A stretch of 64,000 nt of DNA. Origin: a bacterium (lineage in GTDB: Bacteria > Bacillota > Bacilli > Lactobacillales > Streptococcaceae). The translations under genes and the position numbers were made by a program. Under the pieces are notes generated by a model. It made no database searches. It saw only the letters and a list, made by a program, of their open reading frames with translations, and had not been told where the DNA came from. Location: the NCBI GenBank assembly GCA_905221115.1, contig CAJNBX010000001.1, forward strand, positions 124,001 through 188,000. Reading direction: 5' to 3'. Position 1 is the stretch's first letter. Each line of letters opens with the position of its first letter. Below are positions 1-9,015 of this stretch, piece after piece.

Positions 1-96
<96 letters not shown>

Positions 97-139
97 CTAT
101 TGGCCGACAAAAAAGACGGCAACGTTACGGTTACCATCT

Positions 140-148
140 ATTATACCA
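140..148 (-). promoter_or_regulatory. Extended -10 promoter for the rlmCD-type gene
   Basis: The minus strand reads TGGTATAAT, an extended -10 (TGn plus consensus TATAAT), about 55 bases before the ATG at 84. No good -35 is seen, as is common for extended -10 promoters in streptococci. Confidence 0.45.
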
Positions 149-180
149 TGAAATTTGTAATCAGATTCTCTTTATCTATG

Positions 181-738
181 CTAGTTCATTTCTTTAAAGG
201 CTGCTTCTGCATCCGCATTACTGATAGCACCAAATTGAATCTTTCCAATCTTTCCTTGACTATCAATTAGATATTCTGTAGGAATGCTTCGAATTTGATA
301 AGCTTGGAAGGTGGTTGCTTTGGTATCATAAAGAACTGGGATATCCTTATAACCTTGATCTTGGAACCATTGTGGGAATTGCTCAACAGTTTTTTCGCCT
401 TGAATACCCGGTGCAATGACACTAAGAATTTCAAAATCGCGATCTGGTTTTGCAGCTAGTTCCAGCAACTCAGGCATACTTTTCTTACATGGACCACACC
501 AAGAAGCCCAAAACTTCAAATAGACTTTTTTACCCTTATAATCAGATAACTTAACTTCTTTACCATCCATAGATTGCAATGTGAAGTCTGGAGCATCTTT
601 TCCAACAGCAATTTGTTGTACAGTCGTTTGTTGTTTTGGCTGTTGTGCTGCTTGAGTCTTTTTAGTTTCTTCCTCACCGCAGGCCATCAGTACAACTAAT
701 GACAAGAAGCTTAAGCCAGCAAATATTACTTTTTTCAT
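181..738 (-). CDS. etrx1: Extracellular thioredoxin-like lipoprotein (Etrx1 type)
   Basis: This is a 185-aa TlpA/ResA-family thiol-disulfide reductase attached to the outer face of the membrane. A signal peptide ends in a lipobox (LMAC, Cys20 lipidated), followed by a Gln/Thr-rich linker and a thioredoxin fold with WCGPC (Cys81, Cys84) and a cis-proline loop at Pro153. In pneumococcus, Etrx proteins receive electrons from CcdA and reduce surface methionine sulfoxide reductase. The gene lies 11 bases after ccdA on the same strand, fitting a redox relay. A GGAG-type ribosome site precedes the ATG. The etrx1 symbol rests on resemblance and pairing with ccdA; two paralogues exist in this group. 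Confidence 0.85.
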   Translation of the reverse strand: MKKVIFAGLSFLSLVVLMACGEEETKKTQAAQQPKQQTTVQQIAVGKDAPDFTLQSMDGKEVKLSDYKGKKVYLKFWASWCGPCKKSMPELLELAAKPDRDFEILSVIAPGIQGEKTVEQFPQWFQDQGYKDIPVLYDTKATTFQAYQIRSIPTEYLIDSQGKIGKIQFGAISNADAEAAFKEMN

Positions 739-749
739 CTTTTTCTCCT

Positions 750-1457
750 TTATTCAAAAATTCCAGCTAGAACATTTACTTGTCCTAATAGTAATAAAAT
801 TCCCATTAAAATAATGAGCAAACCACCAATTTTCTTCAGTAGCATCATATGACGCTTGATTTTACTAAAATATGGCATTACTACACCTGAAGCTAGGGCC
901 AATACCAAGAAAGGAATGGCCATCCCTAGAGTGTAAATCAAGGTATAGATTGCTCCTTGCCAAGCGCCATTGCCACCAGAAGCCGCAAGCGCTAAAACAG
1001 AACTCAAAACTGGACCGATACAAGGCGTCCAACCGAAGCTAAAGGTAATACCGAGTAAAAAGACCGACCAATAACGATTGGCTTCTGATTTCTTAAAAGT
1101 AAAGCTTTTTTGAACCTCTAATTTCTTAAAATGAAAAATTTCCATCTGGTGAAGGCCCAAAATAATGATAATCGTACCCATGGTATAGCGAAACCAATTG
1201 GCATAGAGAATATTACCAAGGTAACCAGCACCAAATCCTAAGATAAAGAAAATGAGAGAGATACCTGCAATAAAGCAAAGTGTTCGAATCAAACCTGACC
1301 AAGCGACTTTTCTTCCAAAAAGAGAGAAGCTTTTTGCACTTTCCTGATCATCCAATAAAATTCCAGCATAAACTGGTAACAGAGGAAAAATACAAGGGGA
1401 AAAGAAGGACAAAATCCCTGCTAAAAAAACGGAGATTGAAAATACTATCGTTTCCAA
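750..1457 (-). CDS. ccdA: Cytochrome c biogenesis protein CcdA (membrane thiol electron carrier)
   Basis: A 235-aa polytopic membrane protein of the CcdA/DsbD-beta family, with about six membrane helices. The paired redox cysteines are visible as FFSPCIFPL (Cys22) and GWTPCIGP (Cys146). CcdA carries reducing equivalents from cytoplasmic thioredoxin across the membrane to the thioredoxin-like lipoprotein encoded next. The start appears to be TTG (1455-1457), because METIVF is the family's usual N-terminus and no better ATG is near. The ribosome site is weak (AGAAAG), so expression may be low. Confidence 0.88.
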   Translation of the reverse strand: METIVFSISVFLAGILSFFSPCIFPLLPVYAGILLDDQESAKSFSLFGRKVAWSGLIRTLCFIAGISLIFFILGFGAGYLGNILYANWFRYTMGTIIIILGLHQMEIFHFKKLEVQKSFTFKKSEANRYWSVFLLGITFSFGWTPCIGPVLSSVLALAASGGNGAWQGAIYTLIYTLGMAIPFLVLALASGVVMPYFSKIKRHMMLLKKIGGLLIILMGILLLLGQVNVLAGIFE

Positions 1458-1660
1458 TAAAGAACCAACTTTCTTAAGAATTTAAACCTATTGTACTATA
1501 AATATTAAAATTTGTATCAAGTTTGCTACGGTTAACTATTTTTGCAATTATATTATATGAAACAAACTCTTTAATAGTACACTATGTTTTCTAAAACATT
1601 GTTAGAAATTGATTTGAATTTCTCAATCAAATTGTTCGGTTTTTTCATTTCACTATAGAT

Positions 1661-1709
1661 AAAAGAAAAAATTGAAGAAAATTGTCCAAAGAGGCACTTT
1701 TTCTTCAAT
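1661..1709 (-). terminator. Intrinsic terminator after map
   Basis: An 11-bp stem (ATTGAAGAAAA at 1671-1681 paired with TTTTCTTCAAT near 1699-1709) is followed on the minus strand by a T-rich tract (the complement of 1661-1670). It lies 16 bases past the map stop and would end the murZ-to-map transcript. Confidence 0.75.
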
Positions 1710-1724
1710 CTAATTTTACTTATT

Positions 1725-2585
1725 TTAATAAGTCCCTTCTTCACCTTGACTAGTCAAGATAACAGGTCCATCTTTCGTAATCACGAATTGGTGTTCATAT
1801 TGGCAAGATAGGCCACCATCAATGGTCTTATGGGCCCAGCCAGTCTTCATATCTGTATCAATTTCCCAGTCACCTGTATTGATCATTGGTTCAATGGTTA
1901 AGACCATTCCTTCACGAAGACGGAGTCCACGACCAGCAATACCATAGTTAGGAACCATTGGTTCTTCGTGCATGGTTGGGCCAACACCATGACCAACCAA
2001 ATCACGCACTACACCGTAACCACGACTTTCAGCGTATTCTTGAATGGCTGCACCAATATCACCAATACGGTTCCCAACAACAGCTTGCTCAATCCCCTTG
2101 TACATAGCTTCTTTGGTTATATCCATCAAGTTTTTCACTTCTTCGGACGGTGTACCAACAGCATAAGCCCAACATGAGTCTGCTAAACCACCAGAATAGC
2201 TCTGGGTGTATTTCTTCATTTGCTCAACATTGTTGAAGTTTAATTTTGAGACATTCAGGTCAGATTTAGCAATAGGACCTCCCAAAACCATATCAACTTT
2301 GAGCAAATCACCATCTTTCAAGATATAGTGACGAGGGAAAGCATGAGCCACTTCATCATTAAGAGAGCAACAGGTAGCATAAGGATAGTCCATCATGGCA
2401 CCGTCAACCCCAATCTGAAGCGGAAGGAAATTTTCTTCTTTACAACGACGGCGAACATACTCTTCCACTTCCCACATATCTACGCCAGGCTTAATCAAAT
2501 CACGTAAGCCGATATGAATACTTGCTAGAAAATCTCCAGCCTTGTCCATAGCTTCGATTTCACGAGCTGATTTTAATGTTATCAT
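1725..2585 (-). CDS. map: Methionine aminopeptidase, type I, with streptococcal insert
   Basis: Removes the initiator methionine from new proteins using a dinuclear metal site. The five ligands can be placed: Asp98 (KVDMV), Asp136 (LADSC), His199 (VGHG), Glu232 (IEPM) and the Glu of YEHQF. The protein is 286 aa, against about 264 in E. coli. The extra length lies between the first two ligands: their spacing is 38 residues rather than 11, a 27-residue insert (about 109-135). The insert has been reported for streptococcal MetAP. It is the last gene of the minus-strand run from murZ, 15 bases after the CBS-domain gene. Confidence 0.95.
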   Translation of the reverse strand: MITLKSAREIEAMDKAGDFLASIHIGLRDLIKPGVDMWEVEEYVRRRCKEENFLPLQIGVDGAMMDYPYATCCSLNDEVAHAFPRHYILKDGDLLKVDMVLGGPIAKSDLNVSKLNFNNVEQMKKYTQSYSGGLADSCWAYAVGTPSEEVKNLMDITKEAMYKGIEQAVVGNRIGDIGAAIQEYAESRGYGVVRDLVGHGVGPTMHEEPMVPNYGIAGRGLRLREGMVLTIEPMINTGDWEIDTDMKTGWAHKTIDGGLSCQYEHQFVITKDGPVILTSQGEEGTY

Positions 2586-2600
2586 TTTTTCTCCTAGTTT

Positions 2601-3878
2601 CTAATTAATTTTAACGGTCACATTTGCCTTTGAAACAATCTGGTGACCATGATAAATATCGTAATCAATAATAGCTGACCGTCTAGTATGATGGATAGTG
2701 CGTGCTTGAATGCGCAGTATATCATCTATCTGAACAGCCTGCAAAAAGTAGATCAGCATCTGCTCAATGATGAGATTGCGCCCACTATTCACAACTAAAT
2801 CTTGGGTCATATGAGTCAGTATCTCTGCCAATACACCATTAGCCAAAACACCGTTCTTCTCTAGCATAAAGGGTTCCACTGTAATGACGACTTCATCATG
2901 GTGATAAGAAAGTTTTTGACCAATCTGCTCAGAAAAAGTTGGTAGAGCCGAAACTTGGGAACGACTCATCTTCTCCATGACATCTCGTCGTGTCACAACT
3001 CCAAGCAAGGTTTGATTATTTCGAACAACTGGTACCATTTCAAAGTCTTCAGCAATCATCCGTTGACTCACATTGGCAATATTTGTCGATAATCCAACTA
3101 AAAATAGACTACGAGACATGACTTTATCAATTGTGGTACTTGGTGACTTATCACCCGCATCTCTCATAGTAACAACCCCAACAACGATCTGATGTTGATT
3201 GATAACAGGGAAACGACTGCTACGATTCTTACGAACTAAGTCCAAATAATCTTTAACGGTGTCGGTCTCTCTCAGAAAACCATACTCATGACTAGGGCGA
3301 TAAAGTTTCTCAACTGTCAGAATATCAGTCTTGATTTGGACATTTGACAAGGCTTTATTGATCATGGTCGCGACGGTGAATGTGTCATGCTTGCTTCTCA
3401 GAACCGGAATCCCTTTTTGATTGGCCAGTTTAAGTACATCATTATGAACCTGAAATCCCCCTGTAACCAGAACTGCATTTTCATTTTCCAAGGCTAGCAA
3501 CTGAATACGGGTTCGGTCTCCGACAATCAAGAGCCCCCCATCGTGAAGGTAAGACAAGATATTTTGTTCAGTCATTGCACCAATTGAAAACTTACTAAAT
3601 TCTCTCTCTAAACCTTCTTGCCCAGCCAGCACCTCAGAAGAAGTCACTTCTGCAATTTCAGCAAAAGTTAATCTTTCAATCGCAACTTTCTGGGATTTAA
3701 CACGGATAGTACCACTCCTAGGACGGGTCTCCACAATTCCACGGTTTTCAGCTTCCTTGATAGCACGATAGGCTGTTCCATCACTGACTCCCAGATGATT
3801 GGAAATACTACGAACACTGACCCTTTTACCTACTGGTAATTCCTCCAAATAGCTTAGAATTTCCTGATGCTTACTCAT
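2601..3878 (-). CDS. HTH-DRTGG-CBS regulator-like protein (YtoI family)
   Basis: A 425-aa multidomain protein. Residues 1-70 form a winged helix-turn-helix (SNHLGVSDGTAYRAIKEAE). A DRTGG domain follows (about 75-185), then two CBS repeats (about 195-310) and a C-terminal hotdog-like domain (about 315-425). This order matches Bacillus YtoI. CBS pairs usually sense adenine nucleotides. DNA binding is expected from the HTH but targets and ligand are unknown. The start overlaps the end of the acetyltransferase gene by 8 bases, so the two are translationally coupled. Confidence 0.85.
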   Translation of the reverse strand: MSKHQEILSYLEELPVGKRVSVRSISNHLGVSDGTAYRAIKEAENRGIVETRPRSGTIRVKSQKVAIERLTFAEIAEVTSSEVLAGQEGLEREFSKFSIGAMTEQNILSYLHDGGLLIVGDRTRIQLLALENENAVLVTGGFQVHNDVLKLANQKGIPVLRSKHDTFTVATMINKALSNVQIKTDILTVEKLYRPSHEYGFLRETDTVKDYLDLVRKNRSSRFPVINQHQIVVGVVTMRDAGDKSPSTTIDKVMSRSLFLVGLSTNIANVSQRMIAEDFEMVPVVRNNQTLLGVVTRRDVMEKMSRSQVSALPTFSEQIGQKLSYHHDEVVITVEPFMLEKNGVLANGVLAEILTHMTQDLVVNSGRNLIIEQMLIYFLQAVQIDDILRIQARTIHHTRRSAIIDYDIYHGHQIVSKANVTVKIN

Positions 3879-4428
3879 TGAATTCTCCTTTTACATACCG
3901 AAATTCAAGATAATCCCGCATTTTTCTTGTGTAGCGATCACTTCCCTTAAACTGACGGAACAAACTAAATCCAGCCTTAAGAGCAACTCTTTGGCTAGCT
4001 TCATTTTCAAGGTGGGTAATAATGGACAATTGTTTTAAACCAAATTCCTCAAAAGAAAGTTGACAAATTTTTCTAACAACCTCTGTCATAAATCCTTGCG
4101 ACCAAGCATCTTTTCTCAAAAAATAGCCAAGCTCAGCTTCTTTTTTGATTTCATCTAACTTCTCAAATTTAATAGAACCAATCATTTGTTGATTTTTCTG
4201 GTCACAAATAGCCCACACTCCCAAAGGGGACTTCATAAAGTAATTGGCCAGTGCATATTGACTTTCTTCCAGACTTGCCTGAGTTGGGAAAATAAATTGT
4301 AAATTTTCAGGATTTGAGGCTATCTCATGGAAGTCTTGACTATCACTAAAAAAGAAAGGACGCAAATACAAGCGATCCGTTTCAAAAAAAGAAAACATTG
4401 CTAATTTGGTCCAAATATTCATAAACAC
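3871..4428 (-). CDS. GNAT-family N-acetyltransferase (RimJ/RimL-like)
   Basis: A 185-aa protein with the GNAT fold: TDRLYLRPF near the N-terminus, ELGYFLRKDAWSQGFMTE spanning the acetyl-CoA binding motif, and QRVALKAGF near the end, typical of the RimJ/RimL subgroup that acetylates protein N-termini or small amines. The substrate is unknown. It lies between murZ (9 bases upstream) and the DRTGG/CBS gene (8-base overlap). An internal ATG at residue 3 is an equally possible start. Confidence 0.85.
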   Translation of the reverse strand: MFMNIWTKLAMFSFFETDRLYLRPFFFSDSQDFHEIASNPENLQFIFPTQASLEESQYALANYFMKSPLGVWAICDQKNQQMIGSIKFEKLDEIKKEAELGYFLRKDAWSQGFMTEVVRKICQLSFEEFGLKQLSIITHLENEASQRVALKAGFSLFRQFKGSDRYTRKMRDYLEFRYVKGEFNE

Positions 4429-4437
4429 CTCTACGGT

Positions 4438-5697
4438 TTATTCTTCAACAAGTGTAATATCCGCTCCTAGATTACGTAATTTTTCAATAATATCAGAATA
4501 ACCACGTAAGATAAACTCGATATTTGTAATTTCAGTTTGCCCCTCGGCCATCAAACCAGCAATAACTAAGGCTGCACCAGCTCTCAGGTCAGTTGCTTTA
4601 ACACTGGCTCCACGTAAATCACGACCACCTGTGTACAAAATATGACCATTTGTCGTCGAAATGTCCGCATCCATCTTTGCTAGTTCAAAAACATGATTTA
4701 CACGTTTTTCGTAAATCGTATCGACAATTGTACCACGACCATTCGCTCTTAGTAAAAGTGGGGTAATCGGTTGTTGTAAATCAGTTGCAAAGCCTGGGTA
4801 AGGAGCTGTCTTAATATTGATTGCTTTCAAATTAGACTGCTCTTCGACAAAAATGCTGTCTTCAGATACAGTCATTCTCACTCCCATTTCTTCCAGCTTA
4901 GCAATAAATCCTTCTAGGTGTTCGTAAAGAACATTATTTATACGAATCCCCTTGCCGACTGCAGCAGCTAAGGAAATATAGGTTCCAGCTTCTATACGGT
5001 CTGGAATCACCTGATGACGGGTTCCATGTAATCTTTCAACACCATCAATAATGATGATATTAGTTCCTGCACCGCGAATATGGGCACCCATATTATTCAA
5101 GAGGGTAGCTACATCAATAATTTCAGGTTCACGGGCTGCATTTTCAATAATGGTACGACCATTCGCTTTAACCGCAGCAATCATCGTATTAATCGTCGCA
5201 CCCACACTAACCGTATCCATGTAGATACTTGCACCATGAAGTCCTATATCTTTAGCAGATAACTTCATGTTATCTCCCTCGTAGCTAACAGTGGCACCCA
5301 TAGCTTCAAAAGCCTTAAGGTGTAAGTCAATCGGACGAGGACCAAGATCACATCCTCCCGGTAAACCAACTGTCGCTTCACCAAAACGGCCTAAGAGGCT
5401 CCCATAAAAATAGTAAGATGCACGAAGACTGTTAATTTTACCATAAGGCATTGGAATATTTTGAACACCTCTTGGATCAATCTCCAATACATCGTCATAA
5501 CGCTTAACAGTAGCTCCCATCAATTCCATGATTTCGACAAGACTTGCTACATCCGAGATATCTGGAACGCAATCCAAAGTCACCACATCATCAGCCAATA
5601 TAATAGCTGGAATTAAGGCCACAACGCTATTTTTAGCACCACTAATAGTGATTTCACCTTGTAGTGGTAATCCACCATTGATAACAATTTTTCTCAT
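4438..5697 (-). CDS. murZ: UDP-N-acetylglucosamine 1-carboxyvinyltransferase
   Basis: Catalyses the first committed step of peptidoglycan synthesis, transferring enolpyruvate from PEP to UDP-GlcNAc. The 419-aa length is normal. Lys22-Asn23 (GAKNS) and the catalytic Cys116 in [16 protein letters not shown] are present, so the enzyme should be active and fosfomycin-sensitive. Streptococci carry two paralogues; the gene order with a GNAT, a CBS protein and map matches the pneumococcal copy called murA1 or murZ. It is the first gene of this four-gene run. Confidence 0.93.
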   Translation of the reverse strand: MRKIVINGGLPLQGEITISGAKNSVVALIPAIILADDVVTLDCVPDISDVASLVEIMELMGATVKRYDDVLEIDPRGVQNIPMPYGKINSLRASYYFYGSLLGRFGEATVGLPGGCDLGPRPIDLHLKAFEAMGATVSYEGDNMKLSAKDIGLHGASIYMDTVSVGATINTMIAAVKANGRTIIENAAREPEIIDVATLLNNMGAHIRGAGTNIIIIDGVERLHGTRHQVIPDRIEAGTYISLAAAVGKGIRINNVLYEHLEGFIAKLEEMGVRMTVSEDSIFVEEQSNLKAINIKTAPYPGFATDLQQPITPLLLRANGRGTIVDTIYEKRVNHVFELAKMDADISTTNGHILYTGGRDLRGASVKATDLRAGAALVIAGLMAEGQTEITNIEFILRGYSDIIEKLRNLGADITLVEE

Positions 5698-6217
5698 TCT
5701 AAGTTTTCAATACTCTTTCAAGATTTCTAATAAGGTCTTTAAAATAAAGTATATCATAAATTTATCCTTTTTTCCATCCTTTTCAATTATATTGGATAGT
5801 AAGCAATAAATAGGATTAAGTTGAAAGGCTACGTCTACATTTTTCTTCAATATTTTTTGATACTAAAAAGAGCCTAAATTAAGAATTGCAAAATACCTCA
5901 AAAATTAGATTTTCTCTATCTAACTTTTGAGGTATAGTTCAACTATAGAAATAATAGTCTTTTGGGGTGTTAATACTATGTGGAAATCAAAAACAACTCA
6001 TGTCTGTGTCACCTTACAGATAATCTACTGCTGACCTTCTCATCTCTATATTCAATTGCAAATAGTCGTATTTAGTTGATTCAGGACAAACTTCCGAGTT
6101 TTTTTATTAAGCATTGGAAGTGAGTTCTTTTTGATTCTCGTTCAGCAGGTTTTAAGACTTGTCCTATCCAGATAATATCTTTTCTGCAACCCACAATGAC
6201 TAACAAATAGCTTTTCT
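5698..6217. other. 520-bp gap between murZ and lplA; possible degraded element
   Basis: No intact gene is seen. It holds a long palindrome (5894-5934) and, on the minus strand just after lplA, an open stretch of about 45 codons without a start of its own (6075-6217, ending IKKLGSLS and stop) that I cannot assign. In pneumococcus the flanking genes are, as I recall, far apart, so this could be an old rearrangement or insertion scar. That is inference. Confidence 0.4.
5894..5934. repeat. Long palindrome (hairpin), terminator-like
   Basis: Arms TACCTCAAAAATTAGAT and ATCTAACTTTTGAGGTA pair over 17 bases with one mismatch around a short T-rich loop. There is no clear T-tract on the minus side. 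It may be an insertion-element end or a non-coding hairpin. Confidence 0.55.
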
Positions 6218-7207
6218 TTACTCTACTACCGCTTCAGCAATTTCTTCACGGCTAATACCAGCAAAGTAGCGAGTAATGTCAATGCTTTCTAGCGCCTTAA
6301 GGACATCTTCGCGTTCGTATTTCACTCCACGGAGGACATCTTCTACAGCCGCAACGTCTTCGATACCAAAGAAATCCCCATAAATTTTGATGTCTTGGAT
6401 TTTTGATTCGACGATATTAGCAAAGACTTCCACCTTACCACTAGTGAATTTGGTTCCACGACGGACGTTAAATTCAGGTGATTTCCCGTAGTTCCAGTCC
6501 CAAGTACCAAACTTGGTATCCTTGATGCGATTGATTTCAGCCAATTCTTCCTCAGAAAAAACGTATTCAGTCATCTCTGGGTATTCTTTTTTCATGTATT
6601 CCAAGAGCAAATCACGGAATTCTTCGACTGTGATTTTTTCTGGTAATTCATTGATAATATTAGTCACACGAGCACGAACAGATTTCACACCTTTTGACTC
6701 AAATTTGTCTTTTGAAACCTTAAGGGCATTTGCGAGGACTGACAAATCAACGTCAAAGAGCAAGCAACCGTGGTGCATGATACGGCCATTGATATAGGCT
6801 TGGGCATTGCCGCAGAACTTCTTACCATCAATCTCAAGGTCATTACGGCCTGTGAACTCAGCTTTAACCCCAAGTTGAGCTAGTGTATTGATAACTGGAG
6901 TTGAGAAGCTCTTGAAGTCAAAAGCCTTGTTTTCATCTTCTTTTGAAATGATCGTGTAGTTGAGGTTATTTAAATCGTGGTAAACAGCTCCACCACCGCT
7001 GATACGGCGGACCACCTCAATACCATTTTCTCGAACATAATCACGGTTGATTTCTTCGATGGTATTCTGGTGACGACCAACAATGATAGAGGGCTTGTTA
7101 ATCCAAAGTAGGAAGATTTGATCCTCATCCAAAAGGTGTTTAAAGGCATATTCTTCCAAGGCGATATTAAAGGCAGTGTCGTTTGAATGATTGATAATAT
7201 ATTTCAT
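6218..7207 (-). CDS. lplA: Lipoate-protein ligase A
   Basis: Attaches lipoate to lipoyl domains via lipoyl-AMP. The 329-aa protein has the signature RRISGGGAVYHDLNNLNYT, the Lys-containing GRNDLEIDGKKFCGNAQ, and MHHGCLLFD, followed by a C-terminal accessory domain (about 245-329). It ends the minus-strand dehydrogenase operon, 59 bases after lpd, whose own N-terminal lipoyl domain (Lys43) is a likely substrate. A hairpin without a T-tract lies between the two genes. Confidence 0.93.
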   Translation of the reverse strand: MKYIINHSNDTAFNIALEEYAFKHLLDEDQIFLLWINKPSIIVGRHQNTIEEINRDYVRENGIEVVRRISGGGAVYHDLNNLNYTIISKEDENKAFDFKSFSTPVINTLAQLGVKAEFTGRNDLEIDGKKFCGNAQAYINGRIMHHGCLLFDVDLSVLANALKVSKDKFESKGVKSVRARVTNIINELPEKITVEEFRDLLLEYMKKEYPEMTEYVFSEEELAEINRIKDTKFGTWDWNYGKSPEFNVRRGTKFTSGKVEVFANIVESKIQDIKIYGDFFGIEDVAAVEDVLRGVKYEREDVLKALESIDITRYFAGISREEIAEAVVE

Positions 7208-7223
7208 GATATCCCTTTATACG

Positions 7224-7262
7224 ATAGAGACTGGAAAACACCTTTCCAGTCTAATCTATCTT
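7224..7262 (-). other. Intercistronic hairpin between lpd and lplA
   Basis: AGACTGGAAA (7228-7237) pairs with TTTCCAGTCT (7243-7252), and flanking GATA/TATC bases extend the stem. There is no T-tract on the minus strand, so it looks like an RNA-processing or stability element rather than a terminator. Confidence 0.5.
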
Positions 7263-7266
7263 TCTT

Positions 7267-8970
7267 TTATTTTTTCTTAGGTGAATGGATGGCCATTCCT
7301 AAAACATCCGCAAATGCTTCGTACATCACTTCAGAGTAGGTTGGGTGTCCGTGGATAGTCTTCAGCATTTCTTCAACAGTGATTTCCATTTCGATAATGC
7401 TTGATGCCTCGTTAATCAATTCTGCAGCTGCAGGACCAATGATATGGACACCAAGGATTTCTCCGTATTTCTTATCAGCGATGACTTTTACGAAACCTTG
7501 AGCTGCATCTGAGGCAATGGCACGTCCGTTAGCCGCAAAGTTGAATTTACCGATAGCAACATCGTATTTCTCACGGGCTTGTTCTTCTGTCAAACCTACT
7601 GCTGCTACTTCAGGAAGAGTATAGATGGCTGCAGGAGTCAAATTCAATTTGGCAACAGCATGATTTCCTTTAAGAGCATTTTCAGCGGCAATTTCCCCCA
7701 TACGGAAGGCTGCGTGAGCCAACATCTTAGTACCGTTGATGTCACCTGGTGCGTAAATACCTGGAACAGAAGTTTCCATGTATTCGTTGACCTTGATACG
7801 ACCACGATCCAATTCAAACTCAACCTCTCCAATACCTTCAAGGTCTGGCACACGACCGATTGAAAGAAGGGCTTTGCTTGCGATAATATCGTCTTTTCCT
7901 TCAACCTTGATACGAAGTTGACCATTTTCCTCAATGATTTCTTGCAGTTTAGTACCAGTCAAGATGGTCATTCCTTTACGTTCAAGGATCAAGCGAAGAT
8001 TCTTAGACACTTCTGCATCCATAGCTGGCACGATACGGTCCATCATTTCGATAACAGTCACTTTTGAACCAAATGTCATGAAGGCCTGACCAAGTTCAAT
8101 ACCAACAACTCCACCACCGATGATAACAAGGCTTTCTGGCACTTCGTTCATTTCAAGAATGTCGTCACTAGTCATGACAAGTGGAGATTCCATACCAGGT
8201 ACGTTAATCTTGCTGACTTTTGAACCACCGGCAAGGATGATTTTCTTGGTTTCAAGCAATTCTGAACCATTTACCAAAACATTCTTGTCTTTAGTAATAG
8301 TACCGATACCCTTATGAACAGTAACTCCGTAGCTACGAAGAAGTCCTGCAACACCACCAACCAAAGTATTGACAACCTTAGACTTGGTTTCAAGGAGTTT
8401 GTCCATATCAACAGTGAAGTTAGGATTTTCAATCACGATACCACGATTTGCTGCATGACCGATGTTTTCGATGATTTCAGCGTTGTGAAGGTAGGTCTTA
8501 GTTGGGATACATCCACGGTTCAAGCAGGTTCCACCGAGTTCAGATTTCTCAACAAGGGCAACCTTACCACCGAGTTGGGCAGCTTTAATGGCTGCAACAT
8601 AACCAGCAGGACCTCCACCAATCACAACAATATCAAAAGCATCATCGCTTTTACCATCATCGTTTGAAGCACTTGCTGCAGGTGCAGGGCTAGCTTCTGG
8701 GGCTGCTGCTCCAGCTGTTGGGATGTTTTCCCCTTCTTCACCAAGGTAACCGATAACTTCCGTTACAGGGACAGTTTCACCATCTCCTTTGAGAATGGCA
8801 ATCAAGTACCCATCTTCTTCGGCTTCCAATTCCATGCTGACTTTGTCAGTCATGATTTCCAAAAGGATTTCTCCTTCTTTTACAAATTCTCCGACTTTTT
8901 TATTCCATTGGACGATTTGTCCTTCTGTCATATCCACGCCGGCTTTTGGCATAATTACTTCTAAGGCCAT
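7267..8970 (-). CDS. lpd: Dihydrolipoamide dehydrogenase (E3) with N-terminal lipoyl domain
   Basis: A 567-aa fusion. Residues 1-78 are a lipoyl domain with the lipoylated Lys43 in IMTDKVSM, then an Ala/Pro linker (85-105). The FAD enzyme follows: IGGGPAGY (117-124), redox cysteines Cys149 and Cys154 in GGTCLNRGCIPTK, an NAD site (IGGGVVGIE) and the C-terminal catalytic HGHPTYSE. It reoxidises dihydrolipoate using NAD+. The E2 encoded next has no lipoyl domain, so this E3 probably supplies the swinging arm. The gene lies 45 bases after acoC. Confidence 0.94.
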   Translation of the reverse strand: MALEVIMPKAGVDMTEGQIVQWNKKVGEFVKEGEILLEIMTDKVSMELEAEEDGYLIAILKGDGETVPVTEVIGYLGEEGENIPTAGAAAPEASPAPAASASNDDGKSDDAFDIVVIGGGPAGYVAAIKAAQLGGKVALVEKSELGGTCLNRGCIPTKTYLHNAEIIENIGHAANRGIVIENPNFTVDMDKLLETKSKVVNTLVGGVAGLLRSYGVTVHKGIGTITKDKNVLVNGSELLETKKIILAGGSKVSKINVPGMESPLVMTSDDILEMNEVPESLVIIGGGVVGIELGQAFMTFGSKVTVIEMMDRIVPAMDAEVSKNLRLILERKGMTILTGTKLQEIIEENGQLRIKVEGKDDIIASKALLSIGRVPDLEGIGEVEFELDRGRIKVNEYMETSVPGIYAPGDINGTKMLAHAAFRMGEIAAENALKGNHAVAKLNLTPAAIYTLPEVAAVGLTEEQAREKYDVAIGKFNFAANGRAIASDAAQGFVKVIADKKYGEILGVHIIGPAAAELINEASSIIEMEITVEEMLKTIHGHPTYSEVMYEAFADVLGMAIHSPKKK

Positions 8971-9015
8971 GTCTTCCTTCCTTTATCTATATCTTAAAAA
9001 TGAATACTCTTGTTC

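Noticed and set aside
5698..6217. IS1381 or IS3-family remnant
   Set aside because: No recognisable transposase stretch or matching terminal repeats could be shown by eye; kept only as an unassigned remnant.
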